Shown here in pieces: positions 52,098 through 61,321 of a stretch of DNA of 64,000 nt. Below the pieces are notes generated by a model. The model had not been told where the DNA came from. It did no database searches and was given only the letters and a program-made list of their open reading frames with translations. The DNA is from Streptomyces laurentii (GTDB lineage Bacteria; Actinomycetota; Actinomycetes; Streptomycetales; Streptomycetaceae), in assembly GCA_002355495.1 (NCBI GenBank), contig AP017424.1, positions 3,472,001-3,536,000 of the forward strand, in the 5' to 3' direction. A program made the translations under genes and the position numbers. Position 1 is the first letter of the stretch, and each line of letters begins with the position of its first letter.

Positions 52098-52817
52098 TCA
52101 CTCCCCTTGGCCCTCGCCCTGACCCTCCCCCCGCTCCTCCGCGGGCACCTCGCCGAAGACCGCCGTGCCCGCCCGCTCCGCGATGTGCGCGGGCGGTTCG
52201 ATCCCGGCCGGCAGCAGCGGGTCGGCGACCGGCGCCCCGAACCACGTGACCATCGGCAGCACCCCGGCCCACACCCCCAGCTCCGCGTCCGGCCCCGCCC
52301 CGTCGTCCGGCGGCCCGCTCGCCACCTTCACGGACGCCTCGGCCAGGTCGAGCGCCAGCAGCGCGGTCGCGGCCAGTTCCTTGCGGCTCGGCTGCCGTAC
52401 GTACGCCCACTGCCCCGGCGTGGACTGCTCGGTCAGCGCCCGCAGCCCGCTCAGCTTCTCCGCCGGGTCGGTGACGAGCCGCGGCACGCCGTAGATCATC
52501 GCGCTGCGGTAGTTCACCCCGTGTTCGAACACCGACCGCGCGAGGACGAGCCCGTCCACGTACGTGACGCTCACGCACACCACCGCTCCGGGCGCCTGCA
52601 CGAGGCTCCGGCTCGCGACCGACCCGTGGAGGTAGAGACGGTCCCCGTCCACTCCGTACACCGTCGGCACCACCATCGGCGCACCGTCGACGACGACCCC
52701 GAGGTGACACAGGAAGCCGGCTCCGAGCACCGCGTCCAGATCGGATCGCCGGTGGCTCCCCTTCTCCCGCAGCCGCCGCAGCCGCGTCCGCTCGGTGACC
52801 TCCAACTCCTGCCCCAT
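52098..52817 (-). CDS. Pyridoxamine 5'-phosphate oxidase-like FMN-binding protein
   Basis: A 239-residue split-barrel protein of the PNPOx-like (DUF5652-style, nitroreductase-inhibitor) group. FLCHLGVVVDGAPMVVPTVY is the beta-barrel core, and LYLHGSVASRSLVQAPGAVV and SVFEHGVNYRSAMIYGVPRL follow. It probably binds FMN or F420; which one is not evident. The C-terminal ERGEGQGEGQGE is low complexity. ATG 52817 follows AAGGGGC. Confidence 0.85.
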   Translation of the reverse strand: MGQELEVTERTRLRRLREKGSHRRSDLDAVLGAGFLCHLGVVVDGAPMVVPTVYGVDGDRLYLHGSVASRSLVQAPGAVVCVSVTYVDGLVLARSVFEHGVNYRSAMIYGVPRLVTDPAEKLSGLRALTEQSTPGQWAYVRQPSRKELAATALLALDLAEASVKVASGPPDDGAGPDAELGVWAGVLPMVTWFGAPVADPLLPAGIEPPAHIAERAGTAVFGEVPAEERGEGQGEGQGE

Positions 52818-53024
52818 GCCTGCCCCTTCCTCGTCCTCCACGTGCCACGCGCCCACCGCGCGGGCCGGGAGGCATCCTAGGGACGGGCCACGGACGGGCG
52901 GTCCGCGCGCTTCCCCTACGGGCTCCGCCGCGCCGCTCCGGCCGCTGTGACGGGTCACTCGTACGTGGTGATGAGCCATACGGCGGGCCCGGTTTTGGGG
53001 CGTGCGGGCATAGGGTCCGTTTCC

Positions 53025-53129
53025 ATGGCAGGAGTTCGGCGCGGCGCGGATACGGACGCGACGACGGGCGCGGGCTCGGACGTGCACACGGCAGCACACG
53101 CCGCCGTGCACGCGGGAGTGGAGGAGTGA
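53025..53129 (+). CDS. Small ORF upstream of lepB
   Basis: A 34-residue ORF (MAGVRRGADTDATTGAGSDV, then an Ala/His-rich end) whose TGA is one base before the lepB ATG. TAGGGT lies eight bases upstream of its ATG, which suggests a transcript starting near here. Its translation could be coupled with lepB. The product may be meaningless; coding likelihood is moderate. Confidence 0.4.
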   Translation: MAGVRRGADTDATTGAGSDVHTAAHAAVHAGVEE

Positions 53130-53130
53130 C

Positions 53131-53922
53131 ATGGGGGACGCGGTAGTCGACGCCCGGGACGAACGGGACGGTCCGGAGGCCGGCTCCCCTGGGGACGGAC
53201 ACGGGCGCCGGCGCGGTCGCGGACGCGCGCGTGGACCGGCGGATGGGAAACGGAAGCGGCCGCTGTGGCAGGAGCTTCCGGTCCTGGTCGTGGTCGCGCT
53301 GGGCCTGGCCTTCCTGATCAAGACGTTTCTGCTGCAGGCGTTCCTGATCCCTTCGGGATCGATGCAGAACACCCTTCAGGTGGACGACCGGGTGCTGGTC
53401 GACAAGCTCACCCCATGGTTCGGCGCCGAACCCGACCGCGGCGAGGTCGTGGTCTTCCGCGATCCCGCCGAGTGGCTGTCGGGGACGCCGGTGGCGGAGC
53501 CCAACGCGGCGCAGAAGTTCCTCAGTTTCATCGGGCTGATGCCGGCGGCCGGCGAGCAGCACCTGATCAAGCGGGTCATCGGGGTCGCCGGTGACACGAT
53601 CGAATGCGCGGGCACCGGCCCGCTGAAGGTGAACGGCAAACCGCTGTCCGAGCCGTACGTCTTCGCCGGCAACACCCCGTGCAGCACGGACGGCCCCGGC
53701 CAGTTCAAGGTGACCGTGCCGGACGGCCGGATCTGGGTGATGGGCGACCACCGGCAGAGCTCGTACGACTCCCGCTACCACCAGACGGACAAGAACGGCG
53801 GCATGGTGCCGCTGTCCGAGGTCGTGGGCCGCGCGGTCGTCGTCGCCTGGCCGGTCACCCACTGGTCCACCCTGCCGGTCCCGGACACCTTCGACCAGCC
53901 GGGCCTCGCCCCCGCCCCCTGA
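53131..53922 (+). CDS. lepB: Signal peptidase I
   Basis: A 263-residue type I signal peptidase removing Sec signal peptides outside the membrane. An Arg/Gly/Asp-rich cytoplasmic tail (about 1-45) precedes the membrane segment (48-68). The catalytic dyad is Ser77 in IPSGSMQNTL and Lys147 in LIKRVIGVAGDTI; MGDHRQSSYDSRYH is box E. There is no C-terminal second membrane helix. Strong AGTGGAGGAG ribosome site. It is a lone copy; Streptomyces usually also has a cluster of sip genes elsewhere. Confidence 0.95.
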   Translation: MGDAVVDARDERDGPEAGSPGDGHGRRRGRGRARGPADGKRKRPLWQELPVLVVVALGLAFLIKTFLLQAFLIPSGSMQNTLQVDDRVLVDKLTPWFGAEPDRGEVVVFRDPAEWLSGTPVAEPNAAQKFLSFIGLMPAAGEQHLIKRVIGVAGDTIECAGTGPLKVNGKPLSEPYVFAGNTPCSTDGPGQFKVTVPDGRIWVMGDHRQSSYDSRYHQTDKNGGMVPLSEVVGRAVVVAWPVTHWSTLPVPDTFDQPGLAPAP

Positions 53923-53980
53923 GCCGTCCCCTGGCCCGTCCCCACCCGTCCCCGGAGCCGCCCGCCGGCGGTTCTCCCCC

Positions 53981-54015
53981 ACCGCTCACCGCTCACCCCT
54001 CACCCCTCACCCCTC
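53981..54015. repeat. 7-bp tandem repeat after lepB
   Basis: Five copies of ACCSCTC (ACCGCTC twice, ACCCCTC three times) stand between the lepB stop and its terminator. Confidence 0.85.
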
Positions 54016-54017
54016 GC

Positions 54018-54057
54018 GCCGAAAGCCCAGGCCGGAACGCCCGCCTGGGCTTTCGGC
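54018..54057 (+). terminator. lepB terminator
   Basis: GCCGAAAGCCCAGGC (54018-54032) and GCCTGGGCTTTCGGC (54043-54057) form a perfect 15-bp stem with a 10-base loop. Confidence 0.87.
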
Positions 54058-54174
54058 CTGTACGTACGGCTCAGAGCGCGACGGTCCCGAGGCCCCGCGC
54101 CGCCGCCCGCCGCCCCGTACCCGCGCTTGAGTAGGCTGGTCCCGGCTCGTCGAAGACCGGGGGAACGAGCGCGC

Positions 54175-54568
54175 ATGGAACATCTACGCCCTGACGACCC
54201 GTACCGGCTCGGCGCCTACCGCCTGCTCGCCCGCCTCGGCGGCGGGGGCAGACGCCGACCCGCTCGACGACATCCCCTGGCTGGCCACCGAGTACGTCAT
54301 CGGCCCGTCCCTCGCCGACGCCGTGTCCGCCGGCCGCCCGCTGCCCGAACGCACGGTGCGCGCGCTCGGCACCCGACTGTGCGCGGCGCCGGCCCAGTTG
54401 CACGCCTCCGATGTGGTCCACCGCGACCTCAAGCCGTCCAACGTTCTCGTCTCGGTGGACGGCACCTCGCTGACGGCCCTGCCGGCGTTCTGGGCCTCGA
54501 CGGGACTCGTACAGGACCCGTACGGGGTGGGATACGGCACGAGGTACGGGGCGGGGTTCAGCCCCTGA
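54175..54568 (+). pseudogene. Serine/threonine protein kinase remnant
   Basis: The first 24 codons read as a kinase start (DPYRLGAYRLLARLGGGG), but the rest of the N-lobe, including the VAIK lysine, is missing. The sequence then resumes in another frame as ADADPLDDIPWLATEYVIG and HASDVVHRDLKPSNVLVSVD. HRD is kept, but DFG and the whole C-lobe are gone; the frame ends at 54568 after unrelated residues. This is an internal deletion plus truncation of a Streptomyces PASTA- or PQQ-type kinase. It runs into the end of the response-regulator gene on the other strand. Confidence 0.8.
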
Positions 54569-55202
54569 GGTACGCGAGGACCGCGAGGACGCGGCGATTG
54601 GTCGCGTCGTCCAGGGACAGGCCGAGCTTGCCGAGGATCGAGCCGAAGTGCTTGCTGACCGTGCCCTCGCTGACCACCAGGGCCGCGGCGATCGAGGCGT
54701 TGGACTTGCCCTCGGCCATCAGCGCGAGGACCTCCTGCTCGCGGGCGGTCAGCCGGGTCAGCGGGTCGCGGCGGTGGCGGATCAGCTGCCGTACGACCTC
54801 GGGGTCGACGACGGTGCCGCCCCCGGCCACCCGGCGCACGGCGTCGACGAACTCCTCGACGTGGCCGACGCGTTCCTTGAGGAGATAGCCGACACCGGCG
54901 CCGTCGCAGGAGTCGAGCAGATCCTCGACGTAACTGCGCTGGACGTACTGGCTGAGCACCAGGACGGGCAAACCGGGGTGGTGGCGGCGCAGTTCGACGG
55001 CGGCGCGCAGCCCCTCGTCGGAGAAGCCCGGCGGCATCCGGACGTCGGTCACCACGATGTCGGGGCCGTGCTCGGCGACGGCGCCGGTGAGCTCGTCGGC
55101 GGTTCCGACGGCGGCGACGACCCGGTGGCCGAAGCGTTCCAGGAGCCCGACCAGGCCCTCGCGGAGCAGGACGCTGTCCTCGGCGAGCACGACGCGAAGC
55201 AT
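54558..55202 (-). CDS. NarL/LuxR-family response regulator
   Basis: A 214-residue regulator. Receiver: VVLAEDSVLLREG, phosphoacceptor Asp53 in VTDVRMPP, LVLSQYVQ and LLKERVG. DNA-binding domain: LTAREQEVLALMAEGKSNAS and SEGTVSKHFGSILGKLG. Its ATG overlaps the kinase stop by one base, so the two are coupled. The target is probably the ABC transporter operon that starts 150 bases from the kinase gene in the opposite direction. Confidence 0.94.
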   Translation of the reverse strand: MLRVVLAEDSVLLREGLVGLLERFGHRVVAAVGTADELTGAVAEHGPDIVVTDVRMPPGFSDEGLRAAVELRRHHPGLPVLVLSQYVQRSYVEDLLDSCDGAGVGYLLKERVGHVEEFVDAVRRVAGGGTVVDPEVVRQLIRHRRDPLTRLTAREQEVLALMAEGKSNASIAAALVVSEGTVSKHFGSILGKLGLSLDDATNRRVLAVLAYLRG

Positions 55203-56512
55203 CAGTTCCTGCTTCCTCGCTGATTCCTCGATCGGGCGCTGGAGTAGGGGACTTGGACGCGGAACACGGTGGGACCGCCGGGTGGACTGGACACTAGCAG
55301 CCGGCCGTCGAGCACCGAGACGCGATCGGCGACGCCCTGCAGGCCCGTACCGCTCCCGGTGTCGGCGCCGCCGCGGCCGTCGTCCTCGACCTCCACGACC
55401 AGCCGCCCCTTCTCCAGCCGGCCGTGGACGCGGGCGCGGCTCGCGCCGCTGTGCTTGGCGACGTTCGCGAGGGCCTCGCTCACCGCGAAGTACACGGCCG
55501 TCTCGATGGCTTCGAGGGGCCGTTCGGGCAGGTCGACGTCCACGTCCACGGGGATCACCGAGCGGTCGGCGAGATCCTCGACGGCCGCCACCAGGCCGCG
55601 GTCGGTGAGGACCTGGGGGTGGATGCCGCGGATGAGTTCCCTGATCTCGACGAGGGCGGTGGCCGCCTCGTCGTGGGCCTTGGCGAGCAGCCCGTCCAGC
55701 TGCGGCCCCGGCGTCTCGAGCCGGGCCAGGCCGAGGGTCATGGAGAGGGCGACGAGCCGTTGCTGCGCCCCGTCGTGCAGATCGCGTTCGATCCGGCGCC
55801 GCTCGGCCTCGAAGGCGTCCACAAGCCGGACGCGCGACCGCCCCAGTTCCCTGATGCGGTGATCGAGTTCGCCCTCCGGCGAGGCCAGCAGGAAGCGGGT
55901 GAGAGCGGCCCGTCCGGCGGCGGCCGCGCGCAGCGGGTACGCGAGGACGGGCACCAGCAGCAGCCCGGCCAGGGCCGGCACGAGGGCCCCCGGCCAGCTC
56001 TCCACAATCCAGATCTTGAGGACCCGGGCTTCCTCGCCGTCGACCGCCAGCATCACCGGCGTCGCGAGCAGGCCGCCGCACACCACGAGGACGGAGCCGA
56101 CGGCGAGCGCCTCCAGGGGCCAGAGGAGGAAGCCGAAGAGCACGGCGTACGCCAGCTCGCGCCAGGTGGCGCGCTCCCGCAGCCGGGTGCGCAGCCAGGC
56201 GACAAGGCCGGTGCGATCGGGGTCGCGGTGCGGGTCGGCGAGCGGCTCGGGGTCGATCAGGCGCAGCCGGCGGCGTTCCAGGGAGGCGAGCGGAATGCCG
56301 GTGAGGACGAGCACGAGCAGCAGGGGCAGGCCGACGACGATCAGGCTCAGCGCCGCGCCGATCGTGGCGAGCAGGAACAGGGTGATCAGGGTGACGGCAC
56401 CCAGGGGCACGCTGCTGAGCAGGTACAGCGCCGCGCGCCGGGACCGGCCGTCGCCGAGCGCGCCGTGGCGCGACCACGGCCGGGCCCGCGTCGCCGCGGA
56501 GGAGGAAGGCAT
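55202..56512 (-). CDS. Sensor histidine kinase, NarX/DesK type
   Basis: A 436-residue kinase. Membrane segments (GAVTLITLFLLATIGAALSL and others; four in about 30-230) form the sensor region. The HisKA_3 box is ERRRIERDLHDGAQQRLVAL, and the ATPase has FAVSEALANVAKHSGASRAR, VEDDGRGGADTGSGTGLQG. ATG 56512 follows TACCGT by seven bases, a leaderless start. Together with the divergent ABC transporter it resembles the BceRS/VraRS-type envelope-stress arrangement, though the kinase class differs. Confidence 0.93.
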   Translation of the reverse strand: MPSSSAATRARPWSRHGALGDGRSRRAALYLLSSVPLGAVTLITLFLLATIGAALSLIVVGLPLLLVLVLTGIPLASLERRRLRLIDPEPLADPHRDPDRTGLVAWLRTRLRERATWRELAYAVLFGFLLWPLEALAVGSVLVVCGGLLATPVMLAVDGEEARVLKIWIVESWPGALVPALAGLLLVPVLAYPLRAAAAGRAALTRFLLASPEGELDHRIRELGRSRVRLVDAFEAERRRIERDLHDGAQQRLVALSMTLGLARLETPGPQLDGLLAKAHDEAATALVEIRELIRGIHPQVLTDRGLVAAVEDLADRSVIPVDVDVDLPERPLEAIETAVYFAVSEALANVAKHSGASRARVHGRLEKGRLVVEVEDDGRGGADTGSGTGLQGVADRVSVLDGRLLVSSPPGGPTVFRVQVPYSSARSRNQRGSRN

Positions 56513-56661
56513 GGAGCGCACGGTACGAGGCGGGGCGGGCGTACGCGAAGCGACTGCCGCGATCGGGTAGTTGGGTGCCGCTCGGGGGTGGAGGTAGCTC
56601 CACCCCAAGACGGGTTCTCGACGCAATGCGCCGTGTCCGCGCCGCCGGTTGAGTGGAGACC

Positions 56662-57483
56662 ATGAATGAAGCCGCCGTCCGCCTCCGCTCCGTGACCCGG
56701 TCCTACGGGGGCGGGAAGCACCCGGAGAACACGGTCACCGCCCTCGACCGGGTCAGTCTCGACATCCCCCGGGGCACCTTCACCGCCGTCATGGGCCCGT
56801 CGGGCTCCGGCAAGTCGACGCTGCTGCAGTGCACGGCGGGACTCGACCGGCCCACCGCGGGGCGGGTGTTCCTCGGCGAGACGGATCTGACCCGGCTGAG
56901 CGAGAAGAAGCTGACGTTGCTGCGCAGAAAGCGCATCGGGTTCGTCTTCCAGTCCTTCAACCTGCTGCCGGCCCTGACCGCCGAGCAGAACGTCGGGCTG
57001 CCGCTGCGGCTCGCGGGCCACCGCCCGCGGCGGGCCGACGTCCTCGATGTCCTGGGGCAGGTGGGACTGCGCGAGCGGGCCGGACACCGGCCCGGTGAGC
57101 TGTCGGGCGGCCAGCAGCAGCGGGTGGCGCTGGCGCGGGCCCTGGTCACCCGGCCCGAGGTGCTCTTCGGCGACGAGCCGACCGGGGCCCTGGACTCCAC
57201 CACGAGCCGTGAGGTCCTCACGCTGCTGCGGGGGATGGTCGACGCCGGCCAGACGGTGATCATGGTGACGCACGATCCGGTCGCCGCGTCCTTCGCCGAC
57301 CGGGTGCTCTTCCTCGCCGACGGCCGGATCGTCGACGAGCTGGCGGCGCCGTCGGTGGAGCGGGTCGCGGCGCGGATGGCGGACCTGAGCGCCGTACCGC
57401 GGACGACGGGCGGGGCCACGGCGGGCGCGGCGGCGGGCGCGGCCATGGAGCTCTCCACGGACAGGACGGTGGCCTCGTGCTGA
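56662..57483 (+). CDS. ABC transporter ATP-binding protein, MacB/LolD type
   Basis: A 273-residue ATPase. Walker A is GPSGSGKST (45-53), the Q-loop FVFQSFNLLPALTAEQNVGL is of the LolD/MacB kind, the signature is LSGGQQQRVALARAL and Walker B ends VLFGDEPTGALD. The tail (GGATAGAAAGAAMEL) is low complexity. It overlaps the permease gene by seven bases, so they are made together. Likely role: antimicrobial or lipoprotein extrusion rather than import. Confidence 0.95.
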   Translation: MNEAAVRLRSVTRSYGGGKHPENTVTALDRVSLDIPRGTFTAVMGPSGSGKSTLLQCTAGLDRPTAGRVFLGETDLTRLSEKKLTLLRRKRIGFVFQSFNLLPALTAEQNVGLPLRLAGHRPRRADVLDVLGQVGLRERAGHRPGELSGGQQQRVALARALVTRPEVLFGDEPTGALDSTTSREVLTLLRGMVDAGQTVIMVTHDPVAASFADRVLFLADGRIVDELAAPSVERVAARMADLSAVPRTTGGATAGAAAGAAMELSTDRTVASC

Positions 57484-59981
57484 GTCTCACGCTGCGCGGT
57501 ATGCGCGCCCGCTGGGTCACCTTCGTCGGCTCGTTCGTGGCGCTCGCGCTCGGCGTGGGGCTGATCGCCACCACGGGGCTCGCGCTGGCGGCGACATTCG
57601 ACGCTCCGGAGCGGGGCACCGAGCGGTTCGGCGGGGCGCAGGTGGTGGTACAGGCCGCCCGCGAACTGTCCGCCGACACGCCGATCGGCGTCCGCACCTC
57701 GCCTCTCTCCAACCCACGCGCCGTACCTGCCGCGTTGGCGAAGCGGCTGGCCAAGGTCGGTGCCACCGCCGAGGACCGTACGTTCCCGGTGTCCCTTCCC
57801 GGTACGGTCGCGCCCGGCGGGGGCGCGGGGGCCGCGCCGGTCGGCCACCCGTGGGCGATCGCGGCCGCCACCCCGTACCGGCTGTCCTCCGGACGCGCCC
57901 CCTCGGCACCGGACGAGGTCGTCGTCACGACCGGGCCCGGCGCCCGGGTGCGTACCGGCGACCGGATCGAGGTCGGCACGCCCGACGGCACCGGCCCGCG
58001 CAGGGTGGTCGGGACCGTCCCGGCCGCCGGGTTCGAGACGGCCGTCTTCTTCACCGCCGCCGAGGCCGCCCGGATCGCGCCCCGGATCGACCGGGTGACG
58101 GTGGACGCCGACCCGGCCGCCGTCCGCGCCGCCCTCGGCACGGGTTCAGGCATGTCCGTCCTGGCCGGCGACGGCCGCCGCGCGGCCGACCCGGACCCGG
58201 ACCGCGACAAGGAGGCCCTGGTCTCCGTGAACGCGCTGCTGGGCACCGCCGCTGGCATCACCGCGTTCGTGTCGGTGTTCGTCGTGGCGTCGACGTTCAC
58301 GTTCGCCGTCGCGCAGCGCAGGCGGGAGTTCGGACTGCTGCGGATGGCCGGGGCGACGCCCGGCCAGGTGCGGCGGATGGTGTACGCGGAGGCGCTGGTG
58401 ATCGGCCTGTTCGCGTCGGGCGCGGGCTGCGCGCTCGGCCGGTGGGGCGCGCCGCGGCTCGCCGGATGGATGGCGGGGCAAGGCATCGCCCCTGCCTGGT
58501 TCCGGATCGGCGCTCAGACCTGGCCCCTGCACGTCGCCTTCTGGACGGGTCTGACCGTGGCCCTGGCCGGGGTGGTCACGGCGTCCTTCCGGGCCGGGCG
58601 CACCGCTCCGACGACGGCGCTGCGCGAGGCGGCCGTCGACAGCGGCACGATGCCGTGGAGCCGCCGCCTGGTGGCCGCGGCCGTCCTGCTCACCGGCCTC
58701 GGGCTGCTGGTCCTGGCCCTGGTGCAGGACCCCGGCGACATCCTGAAGCGCAAGACGTACATCACCCAACCCATGCTGCTCATCGTGGCGTTCGCCCTCC
58801 TGGCGCCGGTCCTGATGCGCCCGCTGACGCGACTCCTCAGCTGGCTGCCCGCCCGACTGCCTGGCGCGGTCGGCATGTTGGCCCGGGAGAACGCGGCGGC
58901 GGGGATACGCAGGACGGCAGCCGTGGCGGCACCGGTCGTCGTGACCGTGGCGCTCGCCTGCTCGCTCCTTGGCACGACGGCCACCATCAACGAGGCCAAA
59001 GCCGCCGAGGCCCGCACCCAGCTCCGGGCCGACTTCATCGCCTCCGCGGGTGCCAACGGCCGGGCCCTGCCCGACCGCTTCGTGCGCGCGGCCCGCACCA
59101 TACCCGGCGTCACGGCCAGCGCGTCCCGGTCCACCGGAATGACCGTCCTGGAGGAAGGCACGGCCCTGGTCCGCTCCGAGGCACGGGCGGTCGACAACCC
59201 GAAGGCCCTGGCTGCCGTTTCCCATCTCCCTGTCATCGCGGGTTCGTTGGAAGATCTCGACGACGGCGGCATCGTCGTCAACGAGGAGTGGCTGACCACG
59301 CGGGTCGGCGAGCAGGTCTCCGTCTGGTTGGGCGACGGCCGCAGGGCACGGCTGCGGATCGCCGCCGTCCTCGCGGTCGGCACCGGCAGCAACGGCGTGT
59401 ACGTCACCGCCGCCAACGCGTCCGGCGCGGGCATCGACCGCGTCGACATCACGGTGACCGGCGACGCCGACCGGGCGGCCGTCGCGCGGCGGCTGCGGGC
59501 GGCGGGCGCGGCAAGCGGCGTCGAGGTGACGACCGCCGACCAGTGGGTGGCCGCCCACTATCCGCGGTCCAGCGAGTCCACCCGGCTCGGCCTGCTGATG
59601 ATCCTGACGATCGCCCTGGTGTACACGGGCATCGCCCTCGCCAACACACTGGTGATGGCGACCACCGACCGGGTCCGAGACCTGGCCGCGCTGCGGCTGA
59701 CCGGCGCGACGAAAGCCCAGGTCCTGCGGCTGGTCACGGTCGAATCGGCCCTGGTCGTGGCGGCCGGCGCGGTGCTCGGCGGCGCGGTCTCGGCCCTGAA
59801 CCTGCTCGGCGTGTGGGGCGCCCTCGGGCTGCTCGGCGTCCGGTCGGGGATCGTCGTCCCCTGGTCGGCGATCGGCACCGTGACCGGCGCCGCCGCCCTC
59901 CTCGCGGCCCTCGCGGCGACCCTGCCGGCCGCGTTCGCACTGCGCACCCGGCCGATCGCCCTTGCGGGCACCCGCGAGTAG
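57477..59981 (+). CDS. FtsX/MacB-type ABC transporter permease
   Basis: An 834-residue permease with two FtsX-like halves. Membrane helices: about 17-40, then a large extracytoplasmic loop (60-250), three helices around 255-380, another set near 410-480, second extracytoplasmic domain (500-700), and three final helices. FTFAVAQRRREFGLLRMAGA and LANTLVMATTDRVRDLAALR are the FtsX signatures. It works with the ATPase encoded before it. The neighbouring two-component system may sense its substrate. Confidence 0.93.
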   Translation: MLSLTLRGMRARWVTFVGSFVALALGVGLIATTGLALAATFDAPERGTERFGGAQVVVQAARELSADTPIGVRTSPLSNPRAVPAALAKRLAKVGATAEDRTFPVSLPGTVAPGGGAGAAPVGHPWAIAAATPYRLSSGRAPSAPDEVVVTTGPGARVRTGDRIEVGTPDGTGPRRVVGTVPAAGFETAVFFTAAEAARIAPRIDRVTVDADPAAVRAALGTGSGMSVLAGDGRRAADPDPDRDKEALVSVNALLGTAAGITAFVSVFVVASTFTFAVAQRRREFGLLRMAGATPGQVRRMVYAEALVIGLFASGAGCALGRWGAPRLAGWMAGQGIAPAWFRIGAQTWPLHVAFWTGLTVALAGVVTASFRAGRTAPTTALREAAVDSGTMPWSRRLVAAAVLLTGLGLLVLALVQDPGDILKRKTYITQPMLLIVAFALLAPVLMRPLTRLLSWLPARLPGAVGMLARENAAAGIRRTAAVAAPVVVTVALACSLLGTTATINEAKAAEARTQLRADFIASAGANGRALPDRFVRAARTIPGVTASASRSTGMTVLEEGTALVRSEARAVDNPKALAAVSHLPVIAGSLEDLDDGGIVVNEEWLTTRVGEQVSVWLGDGRRARLRIAAVLAVGTGSNGVYVTAANASGAGIDRVDITVTGDADRAAVARRLRAAGAASGVEVTTADQWVAAHYPRSSESTRLGLLMILTIALVYTGIALANTLVMATTDRVRDLAALRLTGATKAQVLRLVTVESALVVAAGAVLGGAVSALNLLGVWGALGLLGVRSGIVVPWSAIGTVTGAAALLAALAATLPAAFALRTRPIALAGTRE

Positions 59982-60003
59982 CCACCGCCTCCTCCCCCAA
60001 TCC

Positions 60004-60963
60004 CTACGCCCCGAAAGGCGCCGGGCCGTCGCCTCCTGGCCGGTGGGCAAGCCAGTGGGCATCCAGCCACACCTTGTGTTCCGGCCTCAGCCGCACGGCC
60101 AGCGACCGTCCCTGCAACTGCATGTAATCCGGGTAGCAGTGAAGAATCGGGGCGACATCGAGCGTTTCCGATGCAGTGTCCACTGCCACATGCCCGAGGT
60201 CGAAGAGCCGGTGTATGTCGCGGCGCAGGAGCAGCCCGCCGTATTCGTGATGCTCGCCGGTCTCTGCATAGCTGTAGAGGTGAGCCGCCTCCAGGACGAC
60301 AGCCGGTGCGGGGCCCGTGAAGGCACATGCCTCGCCGTGCTGCTGCAACAGCTCTTTACGAAAGGCGTCTTGGCCTATGCGTACGCGCGTCACCGACTCC
60401 TTGTGGCCGCCCGCTGCAGCCAGCCGCGTGGCCGCGGCGATGTCCTTGACCAAACGGGCCTGGCCACCGGCGTCGAGAAGCGCCTGATTGAGCCGCTCCC
60501 ATCGTGCCGGGCGCATGCTCAACTGCGACTTCGGAGCATCGCACAGAGCTCTCAACTCGGCTCCCGAGAGCAGACCGCGACCGTCCATCCATCGCTCGCC
60601 GTGCACGGAGCGGTAGGTGGTCACCGTGGTGGTCTTCTCACGTGGGTCGGGGAACAGGTTTCCGCACTTGCCGCAGCGGTACTCCGGCTTCTCCCGCAGC
60701 CGCCGCTTGATATCCGCCTTCCCGCACTGGGGGCAGGAGTACAGCGTCTTCTCGGTGGTCGCGGTATCGATCGACTCGATCACCGAGACGCCGATGAGCT
60801 CCTTCCTGTCCCACAGGGCGATCACGTCCCCCACCGCCACACGGGCGTGGTTCTGAACGGTGCTGTCCCAGCTGTAGTGCCGGGACGGCTGGTCGTCGTA
60901 GCCGTCGTTCCCGGCGTGCTCCCGGCTGTTACCGAGCGCCAGCATCAACCATGCAGTGATCAT
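60004..60963 (-). CDS. HNH endonuclease with PUA-like N-terminus and zinc ribbon
   Basis: A 319-residue protein. The first ~70 residues (YSWDSTVQNHARVAVGDVIA, LWDRKELIGVSVIESI) look like an EVE/PUA-type domain of the kind used to read modified DNA bases. A zinc ribbon follows (C77-x2-C80, C97-x2-C100). The nuclease is an HNH_2 type: CAFTG, VVLEAAHLY (His228) and LLLRRDIHRLFDLG (His251). The usual Asn before GLLL is Gly here. The domain set suggests a modification-dependent (type IV-like) restriction enzyme; that is inference. It stands alone between the ABC transporter operon and a tRNA gene, in a region with somewhat lower GC, which fits acquired defence DNA. Confidence 0.82.
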   Translation of the reverse strand: MITAWLMLALGNSREHAGNDGYDDQPSRHYSWDSTVQNHARVAVGDVIALWDRKELIGVSVIESIDTATTEKTLYSCPQCGKADIKRRLREKPEYRCGKCGNLFPDPREKTTTVTTYRSVHGERWMDGRGLLSGAELRALCDAPKSQLSMRPARWERLNQALLDAGGQARLVKDIAAATRLAAAGGHKESVTRVRIGQDAFRKELLQQHGEACAFTGPAPAVVLEAAHLYSYAETGEHHEYGGLLLRRDIHRLFDLGHVAVDTASETLDVAPILHCYPDYMQLQGRSLAVRLRPEHKVWLDAHWLAHRPGGDGPAPFGA

Positions 60964-61281
60964 TCCGCCCCCTCGCGCCGCCCCGGCCGTCCCTCACCCG
61001 GGAACCTCGAATCTGGTTCACGATGCACAGCATCCCTACCAAGCAGGCCCAAGCACCTTCCACTTTTGTCCACTCGAGCCTCGCTCACACTCGCGCAGGA
61101 GGCGCTGCCGAGCAGCCGGCACACGGAGTTCGCAGCGGCAGGCGAGCGCGGTCATCCTGCGGACGGCGCCCCCCGCGCGATCGCAAGCAGCGTCTCCCCG
61201 GCCACCGGTCGGCCACCCGGGGGCAGTCTGGTGGAGCCGCCAGGCTGCCTCACCGGCACGAGCAAGGCCCTGGAACGGCGA
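60964..61281. other. Intergenic region between HNH gene and tRNA-Thr
   Basis: No gene, repeat or clear promoter is recognisable in about 320 bases. Composition is a little less GC-rich than the surroundings. The HNH gene promoter must lie here. Confidence 0.5.
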
Positions 61282-61314
61282 AACCCCAGGTCAGAGTGAA
61301 TCTGACCTGGGGTT
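61282..61314 (-). terminator. tRNA-Thr terminator
   Basis: AACCCCAGGTCAGA (61282-61295), loop GTGAA, and the perfect complement at 61301-61314, just after the tRNA 3' end on the minus strand. Confidence 0.87.
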
Positions 61315-61321
61315 CAGTCTG

